From contig CM055100.1 in assembly GCA_029204225.1 (NCBI GenBank), positions 639,987-703,986 of the forward strand: DNA of 64,000 bases. The letters run 5' to 3'. The position numbers and the translations under genes are program-made. Origin of the DNA: Diphasiastrum complanatum (taxonomy: Eukaryota > Streptophyta > Lycopodiopsida > Lycopodiales > Lycopodiaceae). Below, piece by piece: positions 36,108-48,250 of the stretch. Within the stretch, counting starts at the first letter, position 1; every line of letters starts with the position of its first letter. Below the pieces are notes generated by a model, which saw nothing but the letters and a program-made list of their open reading frames with translations, made no database searches and was not told the DNA's origin.

Positions 36108-38300
36108 ATCAAGAATATATTACCTCTTCCAGATTAGGGAATTTATCTTGTAGTGCAAGCCAATTGAAAAAAAATTTGACATTGCATACCGTATACCAAC
36201 CACAGCTAACAGAATCGACCTACTAGGAGGATTGCAGTATTCAAATATAAACAAAAATTAACTTCGTGTAATATTGGATCAACGAGCACGAAGTGATAAT
36301 AAAATCTACAAAGGAAATAAGCACGCGTCAAACCGATATCCAAAAAATATTGTTTGAATATCAGATCAGCACACACGATATGAAAAGAATCTCAAAGAAA
36401 ACTACAAGGTCACGTCAGACCGACATTAAAAAAATTTTACCTCTACATCAACCATTTTCAACTTCATATATGTTGTTGCACCTAGTACTGGAAAGAGTTC
36501 CAGTATTTTCTTGATATGGCTCATCACAATTTTGTGGGTGTGTGTAATAGAGTTCATCTTTATACAAACTAGATTACACACACCCTCATCATTGACATAT
36601 AAGGACAACACATATAAGCTGCAATGTTCACAACAATAAGAAAATAATAAATTTATGAGAATGAATGTGAAATCAAAATTTATAAAAAAAAATCTACTTA
36701 ATAAAATTTAAAAAAAAAATACACTTACTTTGTTATGTATGGGAGCACGAGGATTGAATCCCCTGTCTGATGTATTGGAGCATATCATCGTGTAGACTTT
36801 TGAAATAAGAGAAATCAAATGCAGCCATGAATTGAAGCGGAAACAATGCGACATCTATAAACATGTGGGGTCTAGAAAAACTCCATCCAGTACTGAATTG
36901 CCTCCCCTCCTACATTGTCCCCGAGCATTTTATCCCTACTTTCTAATTCACTTGTATCAAATTTAGAAAGGGGAAGACTTGCATTGGTCTTCGACATTTT
37001 AAAACTATACAGAGGACCAAAGGCATTAAGATATGTGTTTAACAATTGGTCATACTGTACATATTGAGGAGTATTTACAAAGGCAAGTGCAGGAGGTGAA
37101 TGAAGTATTACAGATAAGCCATTTAAAATCGATTTGGCCAAAACAGCTACAAAATCATCTAAGTCTTTTTCTGAAACTAGAGGGGGGGAACTAATATGTG
37201 TGAGGGTAGGAGGAGACTGAGATTTAGATGGAGGAAGAATTTTATTAGGCGAGGAATTTAAAAGAAGGAGATTGAGATTTATTAGAGGAATCTTTAGGAA
37301 GAGAAGATGGAGATTGAGATTTAGGAGAAAAAGAAGAAGACTTCAAAGGAAATTGTCTAGCAGTTAGAATGTCATGTAGAGGAGAAGGCTTAGAAAATGT
37401 TGGAAGTATTACTTCTATGGTCGCTAGGTTTAATGAGGGATTCGTGCGTAGTATAGTGGTAGACCTGTTGTCCACCTTCTAAGTTCTACAAGCTTTCAAC
37501 TATGAATAAAACATAAACAAGGAGGGAGCACCAAGGCTTCCCCAACTGGTTCTCGGAATGGAAATAAAACTAACTAGGATGTGGCTAAGGTGGTACCTTA
37601 CTAGCCAATGTCCAATAAAAAAAATAAACTTGCTAAGGCTTATCCAACTAGCAAGAATCAACGAATAAAATCTTGCTAAGGATTCCCAACTAGCAAGAGG
37701 ACTAAGTCCTACTTAACACCCAAAAGGGATTAGAAAATATGACTTGCGGCTAATACTAAGCAATAAGCAAATAAAAACATGCCACAAGTAAAATCAATGA
37801 AAGGAGGCAAGAGGCCCGAGCACCTTCCCTCAAGCTATGCACCTTCCAATGGGAACACAAAGAAATAGAATGATAATCTCAAAGAGAGAGAAATTTAGCA
37901 TAATCTCAGAGTGTTATTTTACAAGGGAAATGCCTCTCTTCTTATAGCAAGAAGGGCCTTCCATAAGCTTTTACTAACTTATGGGATTACTTTCTAAAAC
38001 TTGCAATTTTAAGACTTTTAAACTTATCCACTTCTAACTTAGAAAGCCTAAGACTCTAACTTAGAACTCAAGATAACTTAGAATCTTTTATTTTCTAAGC
38101 TTAAGTTTCTAAGTTTAAGTTTTCTAAGTTAAGTTTTCTAACTTAGAGATTTAGAATTTAATTAAGTTTCTACCCATGGACTTATAACACACATGCCATG
38201 GTCGGAGTTTATTAACAAGTACTCACAGTGGACTTATAATACACATGCCACGATGTTTCATTTTACTTTGATTTTACTTCGTTGCTAATATTATCCCCGT
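36108..38300. other. Repeat-rich non-coding sequence
   Basis: Two diverged units around CGTCA.ACCGA lie near 36325 and 36413. A minus-strand open frame of 89 codons at 37141-36872 matches nothing I know. Direct and inverted TAAGTTTAAG/AACTTAGA motifs are dense at 38030-38165, and GGACTTATAA.ACACATGCCA occurs twice at 38178 and 38230. No gene is supported. Confidence 0.4.
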
Positions 38301-38612
38301 CCTTATTTGATTGGCGGTCCCACGCCAATGGTAATAGATAGAACTCCGCTCCTTATGGTGTGGGAGGAGTCAAAGTTGGTGCCGCTTGTAGATATGGAAC
38401 TTTTTGTGAAGTGTTGCTCTATTGGAGATGAAGCTTTGAAGAAGGATGAGCGTCTCCAGAGATTTGGCTCTTTGATGGTTTGTATTTTCAATTGCTCACG
38501 CTGATGATTTAATGGATGATGTACAAGAGCTTGGGTTGTTGAACAACACAAGGTGAGAATGAACGGTAATGAGATGAAGGTGAGGGTAAGTGGCAAGATG
38601 TGAGTTGGATAT

Positions 38613-38633
38613 GGGGGGGGGGGGGGGGGGGGG
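38613..38633. repeat. Homopolymer of 21 G
   Basis: Twenty-one consecutive G residues. The minus-strand open frame spanning it reads as a proline run and is not credible as a gene on that basis. Confidence 0.97.
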
Positions 38634-40146
38634 TGGGAGGTGGAAGAATAGATCAAAGGTTTGTTGCTCATAGTTGTCTCTTGAAAACATAATATTGGCA
38701 GAACTATGATTGTCGCATTGTAGCTTAATTGTACCGCTGAGAGCTCCATGAAGGACTGCTTGGAATAAAGGCTCGAACGATCGCCCTTCCTCTTTTTTTT
38801 TTTTTTGCATAAAGTAGTGCCCTTTGAATAGTCAACAAGTGAATAACTTGCCGATTTTTGTAATTGCAAAAAACCACTTGTTGTTTTGTAAAAACTCTCC
38901 AAGGGCCTTTTGATAATATGCTTGTCTTGGCTCGGCGGGAGTTCTAAATTGGCATCATTTGTATGTTGCAGATGTTGTAGACTTGTCTGCTCCACGAAGT
39001 GCTTCAAGTGAGAACTAGAGCAAGTTAATGTTGTTAGAAATTGCTAAAATTAATTAATATCTGATTAACTATTAGTGAAGTATAAATGACCAAAATCTGA
39101 CTGAAATTAACTTCAGTATGGTCAATTCACCAACTTTAGTACATTTAAAAAAAAATTCAAGAAACTGGAAAAAACTGAAAATTTGAATTTTCAGAGTTCT
39201 AATTTAAAAAAAAAATTACGTAATTTGAAAATTCGTCGAAAACACTGTCAATATCTAGGCAATCTAAATCGAAAAAATGATTCATTGTTTGATTCCTAAT
39301 CTTATTGAATTAATGTGTATCAGGCATGCATGACATGCGACATTAACTGTTTTTTTTTTACTTCACAGAATTTTACGTAAATTTCAGTTTTACGGAAATT
39401 GTCAGCCACAATTACTGATTTGTGTCCTAATTGTCAGAGCACATGCGTATAACTACTCAAAACAAATGTGAATGCATCATGCATGTCAGAATCACTTTGA
39501 GAATCAACATGCAAGCATAGTACCTCAAGTTAGAAAATTGACTAACATGTAATCAGAACAATTTCAAATTTTGCCAATTTTACTTACAAAATTGCAAAAA
39601 TTCAAACTGCCATAACTTTGGATACAGGGCACCAAATTAGATGTTGTAAAACTCAGAACTAGAGGAGACCTAGTGATCAAAACACTTGCCACATCAGCCT
39701 ACCACCTAGGCTTCACACGTGTGAGATCAGAGCATCCAAAAATCTATTGTAGGGCGCACTTTTTCTAGGCCATGTGATCAAAAATCATGCACCAACAGTC
39801 CAAAAGTGATGCTACTAATAGTCTTAAATGTTCTATTAGACTTCCACGAAGCATTTCACACAGGTCCTATGAATGAAATGGTATGATGCATCTGCACCTT
39901 CATCGAGTAATCTGAACGTCTTCTGGCTTGGTCGGTTATGAACACAATAACGAGATTGTCATCAAGGAAGTTCAGAAGACTATTGTGCACATACTAGTCT
40001 TCTTATTAGAGATTCTGTCTTTAAGGTATTTTGGTCTGTGCTATGATACTCTTTTTATTTCTTTTATCATTCACTCAATATGAGAGCCAAGATGTGAGAT
40101 AGTGTACAATGGAACTATTCCTCTCATTGGAGCTTAAATTCTTCAG
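38634..40146. other. Non-coding DNA upstream of the methyltransferase relic
   Basis: AT-rich; a TCACACGTGTGA palindrome at 39713-39724 suggests a fragment of the same copia LTR family as at 34.8-35.6 kb. The missing 5' exons of the methyltransferase (N-terminal membrane anchor) are not recognisable here. Confidence 0.4.
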
Positions 40147-42653
40147 GTGTGCAATGCTCGATACACTGAGATCATACCCTGCTTGGACCGCCAGATGCCT
40201 TATGACCTGAAAATAAAGTTGAATCAAACTTTGATGGAGCATTATGAGTGTCATTGTCCACCTCAACAAAGGCGTCTCAATTGCCTAATCCCACCACCTC
40301 CGAACTACAAGGTATGAATACATTATGTAAGGTTGCCATAATATTTTATCTTGCTCAAACATTTAGTGGTGGTGTTCATTTTTATATGGAAGATCTTCTT
40401 CGTTGAATTACTACAGGAAAGTTGCAGAGACCTGCTGCCCTTTTATATATTTTTGGTGTAAAGACTGGTAGACTTTTAAATCTCACTTGTTTTTCAAAAT
40501 GTTTTTTGCTCTTTGACTTATGTTAGGTCTCTATTAGATGGCCAAGAAGCAGAGATCAGGTGTGGAGGGCAAACGTTCCTCATACATTTCTTGCTGTGAA
40601 GAAATCAGATCACCATTGGATGGTCATACAAGGAGAAAAAGTGGTGTTCCCGGGTGGTGGCACACATTTTCATGATGGAGCTGATAAATACATAGCTGCT
40701 CTTGGAAGGGTATGTTTGTTTATGTTTTACATTAGCTTACACCTTTTTAATGACAGATGGATGGGGATACATTCAAGTGAATATTTTGCATTTTTGCCAA
40801 ACTTTCCAGTAGTGCATATCCAGAACATTCTAGTCTGCTGGTGTGGTGAATATGATAAGAATTTGATCTATGTTATTGTTTCTCAAATGTTGAAAAATCA
40901 AGATGGAGATCTGAGTGCCATGGCAAGATCAGGACCGTGCTTGATGTTGGATGTGGTGTGGCAAGCTTTGGTGCATATTTGCTGCCACTTAATATTTTGG
41001 CTATGTCCATTGCCCCAAACGATGTGCATGAGAATCAAATACAATTTTCCCTTGAAAGAGGAATACCTTCCACTCTTGGTATCTTAGGTACAAAAAGGCT
41101 TCCATAGCCCAGTGAAGCATTTGAGATGGTTCACTGCTCGAGATGTCGGATTGACTGGGCCCAACGGGATGGCATTCTCTTGCTTGAGGTGGACCGTCTA
41201 ATGCGGCCAGGGGGATACTTTACCTGGTCCTCGCCACCTGCGTACAAAGACGATGATGAAGACCGGCGAGTCTGGAAGGACATGGATAGTGTCGCAAGGC
41301 GCTTGTGCCGGTCAATAGCTGCAAAAGAAGGTCAGACTGTCATTTGGGTAAAGCCCTCAACAAATGAGTATTACAGGAAGAGACCTGAAGGTACAGATCC
41401 ACCGTTATGCAGGACGACAGATGATCCAGATGCAGCTTGGCATGTTCCAATCATGGCATGCATATCACCTATGTCAGAGTGTATGCATTCCAGCTTTCTT
41501 ATGGCCTGCGATTTAGCTGCTTGTGCCTAATGCTTCAGTTCGCCTTTTGGTGCAGCATTTTCAATTTTGGGTGCTATACCACTAACTCAGGCATTTGTAC
41601 TTATCTTATGCTGTAAGAGGCCAAACTGAGTGAAGCAAGCCATACTGCATGGACATGATTTTAAGATCGGCAGTTTCTCTTGTTGTTCTGCTTTCTGACA
41701 AAAATTCTGATATCAAAACTTTGCAGATAATGAGTTTGTTCAAGGAAGCGGGTTGATGCCCTGGCCAAAGCAGTTGATATCTCCGCCACCAAGGCTGCAG
41801 GAGCTTAATATAAAAGCCAAAACATTTCAAAGAGATACAGTATGTCCGAATAGTAAACATTCAAAATCCATTCCCTATCTTGGCACCACTTATTTTGAAT
41901 GTAGGGATTTATGACAAAAAAAGTCTAATCTATATCTCAAACCTGCAATAATACCTGGTACTCATACATATTTCTCAAACAATGCTATGTGCAGACTGTA
42001 TGGGCGACAAAGGGTAGATTTCTACTGGAAGCTGTTGGAATCGCAGATAGAACGTGATAGTGTCCGCAATGTCATGGACATGAAGGCACACTTCGGAGGG
42101 TTTGCGGCAGCTTTGAAAGACAGATCGGTCTGGGTTATGAATGTTGTGCCCTCTACAAGTCTCAACACCCTGAAAATTGTCTATGATCGTGGCCTTATAG
42201 GCACTTTACACGATTGGTAAACTTCTTAATTGTGTACATGTGAGCTGATTCAGGCTATATGATAGGGGCAAAATTCTTGTATAGACTTGCAATTTGGGCA
42301 TTACTGTCTTCATTTTAGGTCATTGGTTACGATTTCATGTCGATGGTTGCAGGTGTGAAGCTTTTTCAACTTATCCACGTACTTTCGATCTTCTTCACGC
42401 TTGGACTATATTCTCAGAAATAGAAGAACGGGGTTGCAGCTTGGAAGATTTTCTTTTGGAAATGGATCGAATTTTACGACCGTTGGGTATTGTTATAATA
42501 AGAGACAAGCCTTCTATAATAAGGTAAGTCAGGAAGTATCTTAATACTTTGCGTTGGGACACTTGGTCAAGGGAGGTTGCAGCAGATCTGGATGATGTGG
42601 CCAGTGAAGAGGAAAGAATTCTGTTAGCCCGAAAGCAACTCTGGCAACCTTGA
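40147..42653 (+). pseudogene. PMT/QUASIMODO2-type methyltransferase (DUF248) pseudogene
   Basis: Six exons of the family can be followed: 40147-40311 (EIIPCLDRQMPYDLK), 40527-40709 (VPHTFLAVKKSD, FPGGGTHFHDGADKYIAALG), about 40887-41478 (SAM-binding VLDVGCGVASFGAYLL, HCSRCRIDWAQRDG, LMRPGGYF), 41727-41839 (GSGLMPWPKQL), 41995-42216 (VRNVMDMKAHFGGFAAAL) and 42353-42653 ([22 protein letters not shown]). Lesions: AA instead of AG before exon 3; a 1-bp frameshift near 40918; TAG at 41105-41107 in the LPYPS motif position; incompatible phases at 41478/41727; a frameshift soon after 41995; and TAA at 42525-42527. The first exon with the Golgi membrane anchor is missing. Working family members are Golgi proteins needed for normal pectin and cell adhesion. 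A chromovirus lies 240 bp downstream. Confidence 0.85.
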
Positions 42654-42893
42654 TGACAACTCATGATGTTCATACGTGGAGGATATTAGTTGCTACCTCT
42701 TAAAATAATACTCCATTTACATTTCATGGCATGATTTAGAGATTGCATCTACTAAAAGAGGGAATGCGGAATCCTATCTAGAATTGTTTTTTGTGGAAGC
42801 AATTTGTGTAAAATAGTCAAAGGAGTAGGTAACGGTGCATTGCTTGGTTTGCTCCTAGTAGATAACTCAATGATCCTTTTTGTCGGACACACC

Positions 42894-43811
42894 TGTTGCG
42901 CCGGCGCCTCAAAGGGCGCTGGGACTTGAGCGGTTTCCCCAACACGCGCTTAAGTCTAACATTCATCCATCATGCACTTACGTAAAAGCCAACTCAGAAT
43001 CGTAACAAGCTTAACCATTCAGACTTAAGAAAACTGGAATCCCAACCAACCCGAAAGCCAACTCAGAATCCGTCCCCAAAAGGTAACCAAAGGCAAAGAC
43101 AAGCCACACATGAAACCCAAGGCATAGTGGTCGCCAAACTGACCAATTGGCATAGCGGCAAGCCCCATGTCGATGACAGGGACCCTTAGGCGCCAGCGAC
43201 GCAAAAAGGTTGTAGTAAGGGTCCTTCCACTTGGACCAGTCCCGGAGGCGAAACCGAAATGGTAATCATCCCCAAGGATCAACTTTATTAGATTTGGAAG
43301 AGGTTACATTCATACATAGACTGACCGGTCTCGGGGCCACCAACACGTGCTGGGCATTGTGCCTGGCTCGTGCTGGTAGAGGGAGCTGAGACCTGGCGAC
43401 TGGATTCCTGGCGCTGGTTGAGCTGCCCAAGTTTCTGTCTGCCGGACTCCCCCTATAGTTCTGCTGTGATTCGGCGCACCCCCTCTGTTCTGAAACATAG
43501 TGCTTTCTGGTAAAGCACGCTTTTTGGGACTTAGTTTTTATTTTGCTGATTAAGCCTGGCAAGCCTGGCAGAATCAGTCTGGCTCCCGAACATGGGTCCC
43601 GGGAGCCGTTCCGGTGGCAGAATCAACTTGCTTCCTGACTAGGCCATGACTCGAGCTCCAGAGCTAGCTCATGACTTGTGACTACTTGACCGGCTCACCA
43701 CAGGTCGGAGGCTCAGTCCTTGACGTTCTAACTTGCTCTGGGACTTTAGGGAGTGTCACCCCTTAGAGTCTTACAGGGCACGTTGGGTGCACCTGAGTCA
43801 GCTTTACAACA
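42894..43811 (-). repeat. 3' LTR of the chromovirus
   Basis: 918 bp, identical in length to the right LTR and offset by exactly 5357 bp. It contains a perfect hairpin GTGCTTT-CTGGT-AAAGCAC at 43500-43518. The open frames inside it (for example 43562-43266) are present in both LTRs and are not convincing genes. Confidence 0.97.
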
Positions 43812-43821
43812 TCCTCCCCTC
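43812..43821 (-). other. Polypurine tract of the chromovirus
   Basis: The minus strand reads GAGGGGAGGA directly before the 3' LTR TGTTG, the expected position for plus-strand DNA priming. Confidence 0.8.
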
Positions 43822-44052
43822 GTTTGAAAAAGCTGATGTCCTCATCAGGGCCAAACTAGACCTAGGACGTATGGCACGGGCTTAATTCACCGGCCTTAGC
43901 AACTTTGAATTACAAAATACATTGGCAGTAGCACAGGAAAAGTGTAGATAAAGTTCACTTACGTAAAACCTGTGTAAAGCTGCAAGTGATTTATTGGCAA
44001 ACTTAAGAAAAATACCGGAAAGTTCCTTGAACTTCAGAATGGCCATGAATGT

Positions 44053-47000
44053 TTATGTAAGAGGCATGCCGCCAGGTAGTGCTTTGTGTGCCGATCTGGG
44101 AAAACGGCTATTGCGTTGGTTCTTCTGCAGATAATCTGCTAGTACTTCAGGGGCTCCCTCCTTAAGTTTGTCTTCGTACTCCCAAGAAGCCTCAATAAGT
44201 GGAGCCCGTAGCCACTTCACTAGATATTCACGTTGAACGCCAGTTCGCTTTCTATGTGTCAATATTTGTTCTGGTACAAGCTGCCTCTTCGTATCATCAA
44301 GTGTCGTTGGTGGGTGACGGAGTTCGTGTTGCCGATCAAATCGCTCATCTGGTTTGTACCGTTTGAGTAATGAGATATGGAACACATTGTGTATATCCAA
44401 GCTGGATGGCAACGCTAATCGATAAGCCACTGGGTTGATCTTCTTGGTGACATAATATGGTCCCGCATAAGGTCGAGCAAACTTATGAGAAAAACCTTTT
44501 GGTAGCGCAATGTTCTTTGTGTTCAGCCATACTTGATCACCTTCCTCAAATTCCAGTTCTCGTCGATGTGGGTTTACGTCAGCTGCCATACTCCTTTGTG
44601 ACTGCTCTAAAAACGCCTTCACCTCGGTCAACTTTGTGTGCCACTCATTGATGAATTCCTCCACAGTGGGTACTGGTGTTTCCTGCACGCCTGTAAGAAA
44701 AGAGCTTGGAACAATCGGTAGCCGACCATTGCTTATCTCGAAGGGTGCCCTTCCAGTAGATCTGTTCACTTGGTTGTTATGTGCAAACTCGAGAATATCC
44801 AAGTAGTTGACCCAATCGGATTGGTCCCAAGCGACATAATTTCGTAAATATTGTTCAATCTGTCGATTGACTCGCTCCGTTTGCCCATCTGTCTGAGGAT
44901 GATATGCAGTACTGAAATTCAATCCGGTTCCCACGAGGCGAAATAGACAAGTCCAAAACTTTCCGACGAACTTGGTGTCTCGGTCAGAAATAATCGTTCT
45001 AGGCAGGCCGTGGTATTTGAAAACACATTTGAAAAATAACCTTGCCACTTCTTCAGCTGTCACTGAACTTTTAGTTGGTACTAGATGAACTTGCTTTGAA
45101 AAGCGGTCAACCACCACATAAATTGAGTCGAATCCTTGGCACCGTGGTAGTTGAACAATAAAATCCATGCTCACCGAATCCCATGGGTATGCTGGTACCG
45201 GTAATGGTTGGAGTAGTCCAGCCGGAGCTAGCGGTTCCACCTTCACTTGTTGACATGTTGGGCATGTTTGTACATAAGATTCAACGTCTGCCCACATACT
45301 TGGCCAATAGAAGCCTCTTTTGAGAAGTTCATACATGCGATTCACCCCTGGATGCCCGGCGGCTAGTACGTCATGATGTTCTCGCAAGACTTTCTTCCTC
45401 AGGTTGATGCTGTCTGGGACATATACTCTGCGTTGTTTATAAACAACCATTTGATCTTTCCAAGTGAAATGTTTATGAGGCTTTCCCAGCTGGAATTCGA
45501 TCATTAAGTCCTTCGCCAACGCATCCACACCATAATTCTCTCTGATTTCTTGGAGTAGGTCAGTCACCTGAGTTGTCACTGTTGCCATCAAGTGTTCTTG
45601 TCTACTTAGTGCGTCCGCCACCACATTGTTCTTTCCCGCCGTGTGTAAAATGTCTATATTGAATTTTGAGAGAAAGTTTTGCCATCGCATTTGCTTTGGC
45701 GTGAGCATACCTTGGGATGAGAAGTACTTGAGTGATACATTATCAGTGAACGCCTTAAAGGGTTTTCCTGCCACATAATGTCTCCAATGCTCCACTGCTT
45801 GGACTACTGCGACCATTTCTTTTTCATGAGTTGGCCATCGTCGCTCTACGTCACTCAATTTCTTTGAAAAATATGCAACAGGTTTTCCGTCTTGCATCAG
45901 CACGGCCCCAATAGCAAAGTTCGACGCATCTGTATGTATTTCAAAAGGTTTGCTAAAGTCCGGTAAGGCAAGGATGGGTTCTTGAGTGATCCGTCGTTTT
46001 AGTTCCTGGAACGCTGCTTCACATTCCGGTGTCCATGTCATCTTCAGATGAGTCTTGGTCTGCTCCAACAGTGGTGCCACAATTTTGCTAAATGCCTCAA
46101 TGAATCTCCTGTAAAAGTTACATAAGCCCACAAAGGATTTGATGCCATGAACAGTTTTAGGTGCTAGCCAATCCAAGATAGCCTTGATCTTCTTAGGATC
46201 CATTCGAATCCGTCCGTGGCCTATAACATGTCCAAGGAAGTCAACTTCCTCCACCACAAACTCACATTTCTCTCTTTTCGCGAACAAGCAGTTCCTCCTC
46301 AGTCGTTGGAGAACTGTCCTTAAATGTTGAATGTGATCTTTAAGGTTCCGGCTAAATACTAATATGTCATCAATGTACACAATGACAAATTCATCCAGGC
46401 AGTCTTGAAATATATTGTTCATCAACGTGCAAAAAGTGGCTGGTGCGTTTGTTAGACCGAATGGCATCACTAGGAACTCGTGACTTCCGTACCGCGTTCG
46501 AAACGCCGTTTTGTGCTCATCACCTTTAGCTATTCGAATTTGATGATATCCAGATCTGAGATCTATTCGGCTAAAGTATTTGGCATGTTTGAGTTGGTCG
46601 AATAGGTCATCAATTCTAGGCATGGGGTACTTGTTCTTGATGGTACTCTTGTTAAGCATGCGATAATCCACACACATTCGAAGAGTTTTGTCTGCCTTTT
46701 CCACGAACAACACTGGGGCTCCAAAAGGTGAAGCGCTAGGTCTAATAAAACCTTTGTCTATCAATTCACCAAGTTGTCGTTTCAGTTCCGCCAACTCTTC
46801 TTGTGACATTCTGTAGGGTGCTCGTGAAGTTGGCTCTGTTCCTGGTACCAACTCAATTTTATGGTCCACTGGTCTTCGAGGAGGTAGCTTAGCTGGGAGT
46901 TCCTCCGGGAACACATCGCTAAATTCTTCTAACAGATCTGCCACTTCTTTTGGCAAGTTTTCTTGTCGCACGCTTTTCCCTTCTGGGACTTCTCGACAGA

Positions 47001-47535
47001 TGCAAAGAAAGCACTTTGACCTTTCCCCTTTCGCCATTCTTTTCATCACTAATGCTGCAACCAGATTTTGTTCAATATCGGTATCCTTAGCATTTCCTCC
47101 GGGCAGGGCTTTTGTCACGCAGATTTGTCCCTTATAATCCAAGAGGACCAAGTTTGAGCTCCTACCCAAAACTGCGATACAGTGTTCATTTAACCAAGGG
47201 AGGCCCAAAATCACATCAAAGGCATCCATCTCTAAAATCACAAAGCTAAGTTTAGCCTTCCATCTTCCAATCTGCACCGGGATGTTCAATGTCGCTTTGT
47301 CTGCATCTAGTGCTCCCTTCGCTGTTTCTACCTTGAGAGTAGATGTAACATTCCTGGTCGGCAAGCTGAATTGTTCCACTACGCTCCTTGAGATATAGTT
47401 ATGTGAAGCTCCGGAGTCGATCATGAAATCTGACTTCCTCCCCGCGATCTTTCCTGATAAGAATAACAATCTTGAACCAATCTTGGGGGTTGCCCCATGG
47501 AAGTTCCTTTCCATACTTGTGCGTCGTCCACTCAT
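44053..47535 (-). CDS. Chromovirus Pol: protease-RT-RNase H-integrase-chromodomain
   Basis: Intact ORF of 1160 codons. Aspartic protease with D40-S-G-A-S. RT at about 230-440 with catalytic YIDD at 387-390. RNase H begins at HTDAS (D535) with E571 and D598, and ends before DALSR. The integrase zinc-binding region has H721, H728, C758 and C761; the core triad is D791, D851 and E887, with exactly 35 residues between the last two. A GPY-type module follows at about 1023-1042 and a C-terminal chromodomain at about 1085-1135 ([20 protein letters not shown]). Chromodomains of this group direct integration to particular chromatin. Full polyproteins of the family begin with Gag; here the ATG lies about 31 residues before the protease strand and no capsid or zinc knuckle is encoded. 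All catalytic residues appear intact. Confidence 0.95.
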   Translation of the reverse strand: MSGRRTSMERNFHGATPKIGSRLLFLSGKIAGRKSDFMIDSGASHNYISRSVVEQFSLPTRNVTSTLKVETAKGALDADKATLNIPVQIGRWKAKLSFVILEMDAFDVILGLPWLNEHCIAVLGRSSNLVLLDYKGQICVTKALPGGNAKDTDIEQNLVAALVMKRMAKGERSKCFLCICREVPEGKSVRQENLPKEVADLLEEFSDVFPEELPAKLPPRRPVDHKIELVPGTEPTSRAPYRMSQEELAELKRQLGELIDKGFIRPSASPFGAPVLFVEKADKTLRMCVDYRMLNKSTIKNKYPMPRIDDLFDQLKHAKYFSRIDLRSGYHQIRIAKGDEHKTAFRTRYGSHEFLVMPFGLTNAPATFCTLMNNIFQDCLDEFVIVYIDDILVFSRNLKDHIQHLRTVLQRLRRNCLFAKREKCEFVVEEVDFLGHVIGHGRIRMDPKKIKAILDWLAPKTVHGIKSFVGLCNFYRRFIEAFSKIVAPLLEQTKTHLKMTWTPECEAAFQELKRRITQEPILALPDFSKPFEIHTDASNFAIGAVLMQDGKPVAYFSKKLSDVERRWPTHEKEMVAVVQAVEHWRHYVAGKPFKAFTDNVSLKYFSSQGMLTPKQMRWQNFLSKFNIDILHTAGKNNVVADALSRQEHLMATVTTQVTDLLQEIRENYGVDALAKDLMIEFQLGKPHKHFTWKDQMVVYKQRRVYVPDSINLRKKVLREHHDVLAAGHPGVNRMYELLKRGFYWPSMWADVESYVQTCPTCQQVKVEPLAPAGLLQPLPVPAYPWDSVSMDFIVQLPRCQGFDSIYVVVDRFSKQVHLVPTKSSVTAEEVARLFFKCVFKYHGLPRTIISDRDTKFVGKFWTCLFRLVGTGLNFSTAYHPQTDGQTERVNRQIEQYLRNYVAWDQSDWVNYLDILEFAHNNQVNRSTGRAPFEISNGRLPIVPSSFLTGVQETPVPTVEEFINEWHTKLTEVKAFLEQSQRSMAADVNPHRRELEFEEGDQVWLNTKNIALPKGFSHKFARPYAGPYYVTKKINPVAYRLALPSSLDIHNVFHISLLKRYKPDERFDRQHELRHPPTTLDDTKRQLVPEQILTHRKRTGVQREYLVKWLRAPLIEASWEYEDKLKEGAPEVLADYLQKNQRNSRFPRSAHKALPGGMPLT

Positions 47536-48235
47536 AAATGTAAGCTCCTCTCACAACTCCCAACTAGATCAGATCACCTGGATCAAAAGAAGTAGTCAGG
47601 GATAATTCAGGTCCAGGCAAGCACACCACAAACGAACATACCAACCAAAGCTAAACAGAGGATCCCTCTCAAGTCACATTCCCCTTGAGACCGGACGTAG
47701 GATCTTTGCCTAGCCGCGCCCACACAAATCTATCACAGAATTAGCCCACGGGGAAACATCCATCCAACCATCCGTGCTTTCACCATTAAGCAGCACATTG
47801 CCTCAGTCACGCCCCACCACTTTTTGGTCGATAGCCCTTATAGCTAAACGATCGGCAGCTATCCCGCACCGGCAGCTAACCACCCGTGCTTTACACCCGA
47901 ATTCGAGCAGCATCTCTGTATCAATGGTTAACCCGTACAGTTCGAATATGTCGCCCCGCACCCCACAAGGTACAGACCGTGCTTTCACCTACCTAGGCAG
48001 CACTTTGCCTCATCCGTCCTACGTGCAGACAGCGCCAGGCCCGAACCGCGAGAACTGACCGTGCTTACACCTCGAGGGCAGCACTTTGACTCATCAAGTC
48101 CCCCGTTCTGCCGACCACCCCGACCGTGGACGCACCCGTGCTTACACTGTGGGCAGCACCTTGCGCAACGGTTGTCCTGACAAATCCCAAAAACGTGGCC
48201 ATCCCTGTGAGACTTGCGTAGCTGACCGGCTAGTC
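47536..48235 (-). repeat. Gag-less leader with five hairpin-bearing repeats
   Basis: In the position normally held by gag. CCGTGCTT units start at 47772, 47884, 47977, 48059 and 48136. Four of the five are followed 12-15 nt later by AGCAC, so each can fold as GTGCT/AGCAC, and most continue TTGCCTCATC-like. The same arms form a perfect 7-bp hairpin inside the LTR. Short open frames here contain no CCHC knuckle or capsid text. The repeats could serve RNA packaging or dimerisation (inference). Confidence 0.75.
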
Positions 48236-48248
48236 GGCTCTGATACCA
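48236..48248 (-). other. Chromovirus primer-binding site (initiator tRNA-Met)
   Basis: The minus strand reads TGGTATCAGAGCC, two bases inside the end of the 5' LTR, complementary to the 3' end of initiator tRNA-Met. Confidence 0.9.
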
Positions 48249-48250
48249 CA

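Noticed and set aside
38303-39007. 234-codon minus-strand ORF
   Set aside because: It reads through the G21 run as polyproline and through an A-rich run as polylysine; no recognisable domain or gene signals.
41105-42527. Stops in the methyltransferase explained by RNA editing or unusual splicing
   Set aside because: Stop editing of this sort is known from plant organelles, not nuclear genes, and it would not repair the frameshifts, the lost acceptor and the phase clashes.
43025-43562. ORFs inside the chromovirus LTRs (also at 48382-48919)
   Set aside because: They are duplicated only because the LTR is duplicated; no domain and no reason to expect translation.
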